This document shows positions 1-7,233 of a stretch of DNA of 64,000 bases, in pieces. A program made the position numbers and the translations under genes. Source of the stretch: CAVVJA01 sp963809815 (GTDB taxonomy: Bacteria > Actinomycetota > Actinomycetes > Mycobacteriales > Jatrophihabitantaceae); contig CAWELM010000011.1 in the NCBI GenBank assembly GCA_963809815.1, forward strand, positions 108,544 through 172,543, given 5' to 3'. Below the pieces are notes generated by a model. It was given only the letters and a program-made list of their open reading frames with translations, had not been told where the DNA came from and ran no database searches. Numbering within the stretch: position 1 is the stretch's first letter; every line of letters starts with the position of its first letter.

Positions 1-114
1 CTTCGGCGCGATGGAGATTTCACGATCGATCGCTTCCCGGGTAGAACCGTGGCCGATGGCTCTACTAGACGCCTGTATCGCGATGCGAGTCAATGCTCGT
101 TGCTTTGCATTCAC
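1..114 (-). CDS. Possible N-terminal fragment of an unidentified protein
   Basis: On the minus strand an open frame begins at a GTG at 112-114 and runs off the left edge of the window. It would encode 38 residues starting MNAKQRALTRIAI, with a mixed hydrophobic and charged composition that looks protein-like rather than a GC-rich shadow frame. No clear ribosome-binding site precedes the GTG, and the piece is too short to assign to a family. Bases 115-286 between this and the next gene hold nothing I can recognise. Confidence 0.25.
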   Translation of the reverse strand, partial: MNAKQRALTRIAIQASSRAIGHGSTREAIDREISIAPK

Positions 115-286
115 AACCAGTTCGCCCCGTTGCCCGGTGCCGGGCGGAGGCTATCAGGTCAATGGACATTCGGCGGCTCGCTCTCGCTCGGCTTCCGCCG
201 ACCCCGACGTGCTGACGCACTGCAGTCTTCCAACGGCGTTGCCTACCAGCCAGGCGGAACCCGCCTCGGTGGCGGCCGAGACGCGG

Positions 287-907
287 TCAGGAGTGTTCGG
301 ACTGCCCGTACTTGACTGCGCCGGCGTTGGCCGCTGGGCACCTGCCCTCAGCGCGCCCGCAGGCGGCGATGTCGCACAGCCGGCAAATCCAAGCTCCACC
401 TTCCTTTGCCGCGACAACTTTGGCCATCATTCGGCTCAACAGGTCGCGCAGGGTCTCTTGCTCGGCGGATGACAGGTCGGCGACGAGTGGCCGGACCACG
501 GCGGCGCGCGCCGCAGCCACCCGTACGGCGACTCGACGGCCGCGTGCAGTCAGGGCGACAGATCGAGTTCGTCCATCGGGGCCCGCCGAGCGGGTGACGA
601 AGCCGTCCGCCTCCAGGCGGTCGACGAGCCGGACGGCTCCAGACGGCGTGAGGCCCAACACCGAATGCAGACGGTCGAGCGATGGACGATCCAGGAAGTG
701 GGCCAGCGCCGACAGCGCGGTCGCTCCGGAGACCGACTGTCCAGCGGCTTGGGCGGCCGCTGCGGTGATCTGGTCAGCGACCACCAGGGCAAGTGCGCCC
801 AAAACATTGGCCTGAGCGTCCAGGGATCCCGGGTTTGCGCCCTCCGAAAACCCTCCGCCTTTCCGCGGGGACGTGGGGCTTGCACCCCCCGAAGACGCTC
901 CGCGCAT
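287..907 (-). CDS. MarR-family transcriptional regulator with C-terminal cysteine cluster
   Basis: Predicted 206-aa DNA-binding repressor. The centre reads as a MarR winged helix: a recognition region around LGLTPSGAVRLVDRLEADG and a wing around RSAGPDGRTRSVALTARG. The C-terminus carries four cysteines spaced C-x2-C-x5-C-x6-C (ICRLCDIAACGRAEGRC), a tail seen in a subset of actinobacterial MarR proteins that may sense redox state or bind metal. An ATG at 907 is preferred; a TTG at 967 would overlap the end of the DUF3224 gene, and the first ~45 residues are low-complexity, so the true start may be further downstream. It lies directly downstream of the DUF3224 gene, probably in one transcript, so the palindrome at 1363-1383 may be its own operator (inference). 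Confidence 0.85.
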   Translation of the reverse strand: MRGASSGGASPTSPRKGGGFSEGANPGSLDAQANVLGALALVVADQITAAAAQAAGQSVSGATALSALAHFLDRPSLDRLHSVLGLTPSGAVRLVDRLEADGFVTRSAGPDGRTRSVALTARGRRVAVRVAAARAAVVRPLVADLSSAEQETLRDLLSRMMAKVVAAKEGGAWICRLCDIAACGRAEGRCPAANAGAVKYGQSEHS

Positions 908-947
908 ACGGGTTGATGGCGTCCACGTTCGTGTCCGCGGACCTCGC

Positions 948-1352
948 TCAGCCGAGGTCGTAGTCAAGGGTCAGCGGCATGAACGGGTAGTCGTCATGGG
1001 TTGAGTCGCTCCGGGCCGTACCGGTCAGACCGGCGAGCTTGCCGCTACCAGATCCGCTGACAACGGTGGACCGGCCACTGGCGGTCGTGCCGTCGAACGT
1101 GCCGTCCCCTTGGAGCACGAAACCGCCTTCGCGGCCCTGTAGCGCACCGGTCACCTGCATGATCGACACATAGCTGCTTGTCCCGTCCGGGCGGTAGAAC
1201 ATCACGGCGTCGAAGGTAGCTGCGGACAGCGCGTCGCCGTCCCCGGACAACGAGACACTTGCTCGGGTGATCTTGCTGCCGTCAGCCATCTCGTGAACGG
1301 TCTCCTCGACCCAGGACGTTATCTCGAGCCTGGTCTCTAGCGTATCCGTCAT
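948..1352 (-). CDS. DUF3224 domain-containing protein
   Basis: A 134-aa protein of the DUF3224 family, small beta-barrels thought to resemble allene-oxide-cyclase or avidin-like folds; no enzymatic role is established. Family features are the opening with paired Glu/Thr strands, the GxGTFDG turn and the closing YPFMPLTLDYDL strand. Start ATG at 1352 is chosen over ATG 1364 because GAGG sits 5 nt upstream and because the 1364 start lies inside the palindrome at 1363-1383. The MarR gene follows, with its preferred start 40 nt beyond this stop. This pairing suggests a stress-inducible operon sensed by the MarR protein (inference). Confidence 0.85.
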   Translation of the reverse strand: MTDTLETRLEITSWVEETVHEMADGSKITRASVSLSGDGDALSAATFDAVMFYRPDGTSSYVSIMQVTGALQGREGGFVLQGDGTFDGTTASGRSTVVSGSGSGKLAGLTGTARSDSTHDDYPFMPLTLDYDLG

Positions 1353-1362
1353 GAGCCTCAAC

Positions 1363-1383
1363 ATATGTGTGATTCACGCATAT
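1363..1383. promoter_or_regulatory. Inverted repeat, probable MarR operator
   Basis: ATATGTGTGA (1363-1372), one base, then TCACGCATAT (1374-1383): 10-bp arms with one mismatch and a 1-bp centre. It sits 10 bp upstream of the preferred start of the DUF3224 gene, whose operon includes a MarR regulator. Size, symmetry and position are those of a MarR-family operator; binding is inferred. Confidence 0.6.
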
Positions 1384-1547
1384 ATCAAGAGAAGGGATGG
1401 AATTCAGGTCGAACGGGATGACATGCTTCGACGGCTTCTCGCCCACGGACCTTGCGCTACCCACCGCCACCTGCGCCGCGCCTACTGATCCCACTCGTCC
1501 GGCCCAATCCGGGTGTCGTACCGTCGCCGACAATCAGGAGGAAGCGG

Positions 1548-1814
1548 ATGCGGGCAGACCTATCTCGGGACGTATCGTTCGTCACCGCTCTGCTGCTCTT
1601 CGGCTGGCATCTGACCCAGACCTATGCCTACCGCGACGAAGCACGAGCGCAGGTCGACGACGCGTGGGAGCGTCCGCTGATCGCGCGAGCCGGCGGTGCG
1701 CCGCTCTGGGACCGAGACGAGCACTGGCTCGCCGAACTTCGCCGCGTCCAGGTGCCATGGGCCACCGAGGTACTGGCGTTGCCCTACCTGTATCTGTCGA
1801 CGGTTCGATCCTGA
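1548..1814 (+). CDS. Small hypothetical protein
   Basis: An 88-aa product starting MRADLSRDVSFVTALLLFG. A strong AGGAGG ribosome site (1537-1542) precedes the ATG at 1548 by 5 nt, the main reason to believe it is expressed. Residues ~8-20 are hydrophobic; the rest is rich in Trp, Arg and acidic residues (ERPLIARAGGAPLWDRDEHW). I do not recognise a family. It is divergent from the DUF3224 operon, sharing the 1353-1547 region, and its last 31 bp overlap the convergent membrane-protein gene. Confidence 0.5.
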   Translation: MRADLSRDVSFVTALLLFGWHLTQTYAYRDEARAQVDDAWERPLIARAGGAPLWDRDEHWLAELRRVQVPWATEVLALPYLYLSTVRS

Positions 1815-2257
1815 TGGCACCAGGCGGATGCGCTCGGCGTCGCCAACGCAATGAGCACGATCAAATCCAGAGCTCCAGTGAGCAGACTTCCCCCACGCGC
1901 GGCATTGGCGGTGGGCCGCACTGAGGTTCCGATCGCTCCGAGCACGCCGAGCGCGGCGATGACAATGGTCACGATCCGAGCCCAGTTTCGTCCGCGCCGG
2001 ATCTTCGCGGCAAGCCATACATAGAAGAGGAAAATCAGCACCGCGAGCACAAGCGCTATACCTATCGCGAGGTTCGTCGCAGTGTCGGCGTCCGATGCGG
2101 ACAGATCGTGGTCGCTGTCCTGTATTGCCTGTCGGATGTCGTCCTTCACGGCGAACACCAGGACTATGCCGAGTAGTCCGATTACCGCCCGGACGACCAT
2201 GACGGTCGTGGCTAACGTGATCGAGCCGGGACGCCGCGTGCCTGCCCAATCGGCCAT
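1784..2257 (-). CDS. Small integral membrane protein, four predicted helices
   Basis: A 157-aa protein with hydrophobic segments at roughly residues 15-35 (TLATTVMVVRAVIGLLGIVL), 65-85 (LAIGIALVLAVLIFLFYVW), 95-115 (ARIVTIVIAALGVLGAIG) and 125-145. A short polar loop between helices 1 and 2 (KDDIRQAIQDSDHDLSASDAD) probably faces one side of the membrane. The layout is common among uncharacterised actinobacterial membrane proteins. ATG at 2257 follows a GGGAGGG site. No function can be given; the C-terminal tail past the last helix is polar and may be poorly conserved. Confidence 0.65.
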   Translation of the reverse strand: MADWAGTRRPGSITLATTVMVVRAVIGLLGIVLVFAVKDDIRQAIQDSDHDLSASDADTATNLAIGIALVLAVLIFLFYVWLAAKIRRGRNWARIVTIVIAALGVLGAIGTSVRPTANAARGGSLLTGALDLIVLIALATPSASAWCHQDRTVDRYR

Positions 2258-2443
2258 GAGCCCTCCCGGCTGGGGGTCGACCCCTCGTCTGCCTGGCGAG
2301 TCAAGGGAGCGTTCGCCCGTGACGCACCACCCGCCGGGCGGTTGTGAGTGCATGCTAGCTGGCGCAGGACACGCCCTGAGTCGCCAGCGGCCGCGGCCGC
2401 CACCTGGCGCAATGCTCCCAGGTGCTGGAAAGATCGGTGGGCG

Positions 2444-3331
2444 ATGAAGTACAACCCAATGGCGCGGCTCGACGTCTCCAGCGTCCTGGATCGACGCGGC
2501 GGTCGCGTCGCCATAGGTGGAGGCGGCCTCGGCTTGCTCGGACTGATCGCCTACATCCTGTTCAACGTTTTCACCGGCGGCAATGCGGGCAGCGTTCTTG
2601 GCAATCTCGGAGATGGGCAATCAGCTAACAACACGCAACTGGCGAGCGAATGCAAGACCGGACAGGATGCGAACGAGAAGCTCGACTGTGCCGTCGTTGC
2701 AGATATCAACTCCATCCAGCAGTACTGGACGACCACCCTGCCGTCACTGGGGGCGCGCTACACCTCCGCTCCGACGGTCTGGTACACGAATGGCACCCAG
2801 ACGGCCTGCGGATCGGCCAGTAGCGGCATGGGCCCGTTCTACTGCCCGGCCGACCAGACGGTGTACATCGATCTGAGCTTCTATCAGGACCTGCAGACCA
2901 AGTACGGTGCGCAGGGCGGCCCGTTCGTCGACGCCTACGTGCTTGCGCACGAATATGGGCATCACGTCCAGGATCTGCTCGGCACGACGGCGCGGGTCAA
3001 GCCCGGAGATTCCGGGCCTACGTCGGGCTCGGTACGGCTCGAATTGCAAGCGGACTGCTATGCGGGCGTCTGGACCAACCACGCGACCACAGTGCCGGAC
3101 GCGTCTGGCCAGCCGCTCATCACTGAGATCACTCAGGACGACATCAACCGAGCTCTGGACACGGCCGGACGGATCGGAGACGACTACATCCAGACCAACC
3201 TCGGCAATGGGCGGGTCAATCAGAGTCAGTTCACCCACGGTACGTCTGAGCAGCGCCAAAGATGGTTCATGGCCGGCTACCGTTCGGGTGATCCCAGGAT
3301 CTGCAATACATTCGGCACGAACAATCTCTGA
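2444..3331 (+). CDS. Neutral zinc metallopeptidase (YpfJ/KPN_02809 family)
   Basis: A 295-aa membrane-anchored protein. The N-terminus has the family pattern of a short polar stretch ending VLDRRGG, then one transmembrane helix (about residues 23-43) and an extracytoplasmic peptidase-like domain. The zinc motif HEYGHH is in AYVLAHEYGHHVQDLLG, followed by the ELQADCYAGVW helix that supplies the third ligand. Cysteines in the SECKTG, QTACGS and PFYCPAD segments probably form disulfides. Activity has not been demonstrated for this family as far as I know. ATG 2444 is chosen because it begins the conserved N-terminus; an in-frame ATG lies at 2459. It converges directly on the next gene. Confidence 0.88.
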   Translation: MKYNPMARLDVSSVLDRRGGRVAIGGGGLGLLGLIAYILFNVFTGGNAGSVLGNLGDGQSANNTQLASECKTGQDANEKLDCAVVADINSIQQYWTTTLPSLGARYTSAPTVWYTNGTQTACGSASSGMGPFYCPADQTVYIDLSFYQDLQTKYGAQGGPFVDAYVLAHEYGHHVQDLLGTTARVKPGDSGPTSGSVRLELQADCYAGVWTNHATTVPDASGQPLITEITQDDINRALDTAGRIGDDYIQTNLGNGRVNQSQFTHGTSEQRQRWFMAGYRSGDPRICNTFGTNNL

Positions 3332-4021
3332 TTAGGTTTTCGCCGGTGGGTTGCGCGGCCGATACCGCACCGGGAAGAAGCCGCGGATCGAGTGTCCGAC
3401 GTCGATGTTGTGCGTTATCGAGGTCGATCGATGCGGCGCGGCAAGGGACAGTCCGAGATATATCTCGTCGGCCGGCCCGGTATTCGGGTCGTACACCTGG
3501 ATGGTCAGATTGTCGTCGGTGAGCTCATAGTCATAGGCGAGCACGACATGGTTGCGGCCGAGATCCAAAGGATTCAGCCCATGCGCTGCTACCAAGCCCA
3601 GCGGAGTTGGCCGACCGGCGTCTAGTGACCGACGAATATCCGGCCAATGCTGGACGATCGTCAGCCACAACACACCAGGCCGAGTGGCACCGAATCGTCG
3701 ATAGTTATCGTCCGGACGGGCCATATAGCGCTGGTATCGGAGGACGCCCCGCGGCAAATCGAAGCTAGCGAACAAGCGCCGTACTACATATTGGAACATC
3801 GGGCTCCCGGCTTGCGGCACGCCTGCATCAGGCGGCACCGGACGTCCGGCCCAGTAGTAGTCAAGGGCGGCGAAGACCATGCCACCGCACAATCCGCCGC
3901 GAGCACTGCCGATTCCCACCTGCGGCAGGCCAATCGAGCGCAGACTAAGGACCGGACCCGATGGAAACGCGTTGCGGAACCGCAACCCGTTGCGGCTCGG
4001 AACGAATCCAGTCGCTGGCAC
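3332..4021 (-). CDS. Hypothetical protein resembling papain-like cysteine peptidases
   Basis: A 229-aa protein of unassigned family. Three segments suggest a papain-like or C39-like fold: a Cys in GGLCGGMVFAALDYY near the N-terminus, a His in GRNHVVLAYDYE, and an Asp-Pro-Asn turn (QVYDPN) in the following strand. This Cys-His-Asp/Asn order matches cysteine peptidases and their inactive relatives, but I cannot confirm catalysis. The GTG start at 4021 lies one base from the stop of the upstream VOC gene (TGACGTG), so translational coupling is likely. There is no signal peptide. Confidence 0.6.
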   Translation of the reverse strand: MPATGFVPSRNGLRFRNAFPSGPVLSLRSIGLPQVGIGSARGGLCGGMVFAALDYYWAGRPVPPDAGVPQAGSPMFQYVVRRLFASFDLPRGVLRYQRYMARPDDNYRRFGATRPGVLWLTIVQHWPDIRRSLDAGRPTPLGLVAAHGLNPLDLGRNHVVLAYDYELTDDNLTIQVYDPNTGPADEIYLGLSLAAPHRSTSITHNIDVGHSIRGFFPVRYRPRNPPAKT

Positions 4022-4022
4022 G

Positions 4023-4388
4023 TCACGGAGCGAACTGTGTTAACGACATGGTGTTGCCATCCGGATCCGGGAACCAGGCGATGCGGTCGCCACCGGGCGT
4101 GGTCCACACGCCGTACGCGTCCTGCACGAGACCGTCATAACGATTGAAGCGAACGCCAAGGGCGGTCAGCCGAGCGACGTCGACATCGATCTGATCGACC
4201 GCCCAGCCCAGGATCGTGAACGGTTGCGGAGTGAACGCTCCGACCGCCGTGACTCGGAGCATCACGTCGCCCGATCTGAGCACACACGCGAACGAGTCCT
4301 GGCTCTGCAGGGCCAACCCGAGAACGTCCACATAGAAGCTCCGTGAGCGATCCAGGTCTGCCGACGGCGCGAAGGCGATCAGCTGCAT
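4023..4388 (-). CDS. VOC/glyoxalase-fold protein
   Basis: A 121-aa single-module vicinal-oxygen-chelate protein (bleomycin-resistance/dioxygenase superfamily). It shows the beta-alpha-beta-beta-beta opening (SADLDRSRSFYVDVLGLAL) and the closing DRIAWFPDPDGNTMSLTQF, where the PDPDG turn is typical. Such proteins act as dimers on small electrophiles or as antibiotic-binding proteins; the substrate is unknown. ATG at 4388 follows a GGAGG. It lies 31 bp downstream of the MarR gene and directly upstream of the cysteine-peptidase-like gene, probably in one operon. Confidence 0.8.
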   Translation of the reverse strand: MQLIAFAPSADLDRSRSFYVDVLGLALQSQDSFACVLRSGDVMLRVTAVGAFTPQPFTILGWAVDQIDVDVARLTALGVRFNRYDGLVQDAYGVWTTPGGDRIAWFPDPDGNTMSLTQFAP

Positions 4389-4419
4389 GCGCGGATCATC
4401 CTCCGTGACCCACCGGCGG

Positions 4420-4911
4420 TCAGGGCGCGTCGGCCTCGAGGCTCGCGACGATGGCTTGGCCAATCTCATCCAGTTGGGAGATCTGTTCCGGCGTAAGCGG
4501 GTCGATGACGTACTGGCGGACGGCGCTGACGTGGTCGGGAGCCGCGGCCGCCAACGCGGCGAACCCTTTGTCGGTGAGCACGGCGAGCTGGCCGCGCTTG
4601 TCCGTCGGGCAGTTACGCCGCTCGACCCAACCGCGTTCCTCCAGGCGGGCGACTGCATGGGACAGCCGACTACGCGACGAGCGGGTGCGATCGGCCAGAT
4701 CGCTCATTCGGATCGTACGATTTTCTGCCTCCGACAGGCGGACCAAGATCTCGTAATAGCCGTGCGGGATTGCCGCATCGCGCTGCAACCGACGATCCAG
4801 CGCATCGAACAGCAGCGTGGTCGCCTCGAGGTAAGAGCGCCAAGCCCGCTGCTCGTCGTCGGTCAGCCAACGCGTCGCCGCCACATCTGCAGAGAGTAAT
4901 CGTTCCGGCAA
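4420..4911 (-). CDS. MarR-family transcriptional regulator
   Basis: A 163-aa MarR regulator. The helix-turn-helix is around TIRMSDLADRTRSSRSRLSHAVARLEERG, with the wing at CPTDKRGQLAVLTDKG. The C-terminal helix ends with the dimerisation segment DPLTPEQISQLDEIGQAI. The TTG start at 4911 abuts the palindrome at 4914-4929; a GTG at 4884 is an alternative, and neither has a strong ribosome site. It is divergent from a VOC dioxygenase-like gene and upstream of another VOC gene, the classical layout of a ligand-released repressor controlling its neighbours. Confidence 0.88.
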   Translation of the reverse strand: MPERLLSADVAATRWLTDDEQRAWRSYLEATTLLFDALDRRLQRDAAIPHGYYEILVRLSEAENRTIRMSDLADRTRSSRSRLSHAVARLEERGWVERRNCPTDKRGQLAVLTDKGFAALAAAAPDHVSAVRQYVIDPLTPEQISQLDEIGQAIVASLEADAP

Positions 4912-4913
4912 AT

Positions 4914-4929
4914 AGTTGAACGCTCAACT
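4914..4929. promoter_or_regulatory. Perfect inverted repeat, probable MarR operator
   Basis: AGTTGA (4914-4919), ACGC, TCAACT (4924-4929): a perfect 6-4-6 palindrome of the TTGA-N-TCAA type bound by many MarR proteins. It lies just before the marR start and overlaps the -35 element of the promoter proposed for the divergent VOC gene. Confidence 0.7.
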
Positions 4930-4944
4930 CTAATCGGATACACT
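4916..4944 (+). promoter_or_regulatory. Sigma-70-like promoter for the VOC gene at 4990
   Basis: TTGAAC (4916-4921) and TACACT (4939-4944) are separated by 17 bp, matching housekeeping promoter geometry. The -35 box is embedded in the MarR palindrome, so repressor binding would block RNA polymerase. Inferred from sequence only. Confidence 0.5.
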
Positions 4945-4989
4945 CATTGGGCCGGACCGATTGGTACGGCCGAACGAGGAGACCTTGAC

Positions 4990-5517
4990 GTGCCGATCAA
5001 CCGCCTGAACCACGCCGTGCTCTATGTGCGCAATGTCGCCGAGAGTGTGGCGTTTTACTGTGATGTGCTGGGCTTCACGCCGGTCGCTGAGTACGCGGGG
5101 ATTCCCGGCGCGGCGTTTCTCCGCGCCGCGGGTTCATCCAACGATCACGACCTCGGGTTGTTCGAGGTTGGCGCCGACGCGGGCCCGTCGCACGCTGGTC
5201 GCGGCACGGTGGGGCTCTATCACTTGGCCTGGGAGGTCGACACCCTTGGCGATCTGGAGTCCTTCGCCGGGACGCTCCGCACAGCCGGTGCGCTCGTCGG
5301 CGCGTCAGACCACGGAACGACGAAGTCCCTGTACGGCCGCGATCCGAACGGCTTGGAGTTCGAGATCGCCTGGGTTGTGCCGGCAGCCCTACTGGACGCC
5401 GACGCCGGCGCTGGGGCCACAATCCGGCCACTCGATCTGGCCCGGGCAATTGCCCGGTACGGGCGGGACACGCTCGGCGGCGTCGGCATTAGCCGACCAG
5501 CGCCCACCTCGGCGTAG
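4990..5517 (+). CDS. VOC-family dioxygenase-like protein
   Basis: A 175-aa vicinal-oxygen-chelate protein. It opens INRLNHAVLYVRNVAESVAFYCDVLGF, with a candidate metal ligand His in LNHAVL, a second in LYHLAWEV and a Glu in GLEFEIAW, giving the His-His-Glu set of metal-dependent extradiol dioxygenases and glyoxalases. The GTG at 4990 has GAGGAG 9 nt upstream. It is transcribed away from marR and probably repressed by it. The last ~45 residues extend beyond the fold and contain an RYGRDT segment. A substrate such as a catechol-like or quinone compound is a guess from context. Confidence 0.82.
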   Translation: MPINRLNHAVLYVRNVAESVAFYCDVLGFTPVAEYAGIPGAAFLRAAGSSNDHDLGLFEVGADAGPSHAGRGTVGLYHLAWEVDTLGDLESFAGTLRTAGALVGASDHGTTKSLYGRDPNGLEFEIAWVVPAALLDADAGAGATIRPLDLARAIARYGRDTLGGVGISRPAPTSA

Positions 5518-5588
5518 GTCTCGCCGCGTTTGAAACCTCCCTGCCGCGGGTATTGCATTACCCGTCCCGACGGCAATGGAGGTTCCTC

Positions 5589-5867
5589 ATGCTCGGCTTT
5601 ATCGTTTGGCTCATCATCATCGGGCTGATCGCGGGCGCCCTCGCTCGACTCCTGGTGCCGGGGCGCGACCCCATTGGCATTCTCGGCACGATTCTGCTCG
5701 GAATCGTCGGATCGTTTGTCGGCGGTTTCCTCGGCTACGTCTTGTTCCATAAGGACAGCCAGGAAGGTTACCTGCAGCCGTCGGGGATCATCGGTTCCAT
5801 CATCGGTGCGGTGATCGTCCTGCTCATCTACCGGGCAGTCAGCCGCCGAAGTCGCGCTCGCATATGA
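5589..5867 (+). CDS. GlsB/YeaQ/YmgE family stress membrane protein
   Basis: A 92-aa protein of the transglycosylase-associated (GlsB/YeaQ/YmgE) family: three hydrophobic helices with the family's glycine-rich repeats, including ALARLLVPGRDPIG after helix 1 and GTILLGIVGSFVGG in helix 2. It sits in the cytoplasmic membrane and is commonly associated with general stress responses; the molecular role is unknown. ATG at 5589 follows GGAGG at 5578-5582. The gene stands alone, between the VOC gene and serA. Confidence 0.9.
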   Translation: MLGFIVWLIIIGLIAGALARLLVPGRDPIGILGTILLGIVGSFVGGFLGYVLFHKDSQEGYLQPSGIIGSIIGAVIVLLIYRAVSRRSRARI

Positions 5868-5955
5868 CACCAATGTCCCGCGAGGGCAGTATGTTCACCG
5901 TTCGCGGCGCCCTGTGTCCTGGCGTCTGGCAATGACTTCCCCCGCGGGACACTAG

Positions 5956-5992
5956 AATCTCGCTCGGCGGTCACGGTTCGTCGAGCGAGATT
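5956..5992 (+). other. 11-bp perfect hairpin in the serA leader
   Basis: AATCTCGCTCG (5956-5966) is exactly complementary to CGAGCGAGATT (5982-5992) across a 15-nt loop. It ends 17 nt before the serA GTG start and is followed by TTCT. It could be a terminator for the upstream gene or a leader structure that affects serA expression. Confidence 0.5.
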
Positions 5993-6009
5993 TCTATGCG
6001 AAGGACGTT

Positions 6010-7233
6010 GTGTCTGATTCTTTCGGTGCTCCCAAGCGAGCCCTCCTGCTCGAGAACATCCATCCGGACGCCGCAGCAATGCTGCACGAGACCGGTCTGA
6101 CCGTCGAGAACGTCGACCGGGCTTACGACGAGGCGGAATTGGTACGGGCCTCGCAGGACGTGACCGTCCTCGGCATCCGATCGAAGACGCACGTCACGCG
6201 GAGGGTATTCGAGGCGGCACCGAACCTCGTCGCCGTTGGCGCGTTCTGCATCGGCACCAACCAGATCGATCTCGAAGCCGCCTCGGAGCGCGGCGTCACG
6301 GTCTTCAACGCTCCGTTCTCGAACACGCGCAGCGTGGTCGAACTTGCCCTCTCCGAGGTCATCGCGCTCACTCGCCGGCTTACCGAGAAAAACCGACTCA
6401 TGCATGAGGGCGTATGGGACAAGTCCGCGGACGGCGCGCATGAGGTTCGCGGTCGATCATTGGGGATTGTCGGGTACGGGAACATCGGTAGCCAGCTGTC
6501 CGTGCTGGCCGAGAACCTCGGGATGCGGGTCTTCTTCTACGACCCGGTGGACAAGCTGGCGCTCGGGAATGCCCGGCGGTGCGGTTCGCTCCACGAGTTG
6601 CTCGGCGCAGCCGACGTCGTGACATTGCACGTCGACGGCCGGCCGTCCAATGCCAACTTCTTCGGCCCGGCGGAGTTCGCCGCGATGCGTCCGGGCAGCC
6701 TGTTCATGAACCTGTCTCGCGGATTTGTCGTTGACTACGGGGCGCTTCGCCGCGAGATCGAGTGCGGCCGGATCGCCGGTGCCGCCGTCGACGTCTTCCC
6801 GGCCGAGCCGAGAGGACGCGGCGAAGAGTTCGTCTCCGAGTTGCGAGGGCTACCCAACGTGATCCTCACTCCGCACATCGGCGGGTCAACTGAGGAGGCA
6901 CAGCAGGACATCGCCCGCTTCGTCGCCGGCAAGTTCCGAGACTTCCTAGCGGACGGCTCGACCGCCATGAGCGTCAACCTGCCGGGCCTGGTCCTGCCGC
7001 AGCCGCCCGATACGCATCGGCTCATCCTCATCCACCGAAACGTCCCGGGTGCTATCGCGACGGTTAACGGTGTGCTGGCAGATCACAAAGTGAACATCGA
7101 GGCCCAGCTGCTCGGCACCCGCGGCGAGATCGGCTATGTCGTGACGGACATCAACGCCAGCTATACGCGGGAGATGCTCGACCAGCTCCGCGCACTCGAG
7201 GAGACCATCCGGCTGCGAGTGCTCCCCTCCTGA
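6010..7233 (+). CDS. serA: D-3-phosphoglycerate dehydrogenase
   Basis: Catalyses the first step of serine synthesis, oxidising 3-phosphoglycerate with NAD. At 407 aa with a C-terminal ACT domain it is the short SerA type of Escherichia coli rather than the long mycobacterial form. Visible features are the NAD-binding GYGNIGS at ~154-160, the catalytic Arg in NLSRGFVV, the Glu region of VFPAEPRG, the catalytic His in TPHIGGSTEEAQ at ~288, and the ACT domain from ~335 (LIHRNVPGAIATVNGVLADH), which normally mediates serine feedback. The GTG start at 6010 follows AAGGA. The hairpin at 5956-5992 lies in its leader. Confidence 0.95.
   Translation: MSDSFGAPKRALLLENIHPDAAAMLHETGLTVENVDRAYDEAELVRASQDVTVLGIRSKTHVTRRVFEAAPNLVAVGAFCIGTNQIDLEAASERGVTVFNAPFSNTRSVVELALSEVIALTRRLTEKNRLMHEGVWDKSADGAHEVRGRSLGIVGYGNIGSQLSVLAENLGMRVFFYDPVDKLALGNARRCGSLHELLGAADVVTLHVDGRPSNANFFGPAEFAAMRPGSLFMNLSRGFVVDYGALRREIECGRIAGAAVDVFPAEPRGRGEEFVSELRGLPNVILTPHIGGSTEEAQQDIARFVAGKFRDFLADGSTAMSVNLPGLVLPQPPDTHRLILIHRNVPGAIATVNGVLADHKVNIEAQLLGTRGEIGYVVTDINASYTREMLDQLRALEETIRLRVLPS

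Noticed and set aside
11..472. Plus-strand frame beginning MEISRSIASRVEPW
   Set aside because: It is mainly the antisense of the MarR gene with Arg/Ser/Ala-biased composition and no ribosome site.
5874..5951. 9-bp inverted repeat TGTCCCGCG/CGCGGGACA, with another CGCGGGACA at 21120-21128
   Set aside because: Nine-mers recur by chance in 64 kb of GC-rich DNA, the arms are 60 bp apart, and the third copy is in an unrelated setting.
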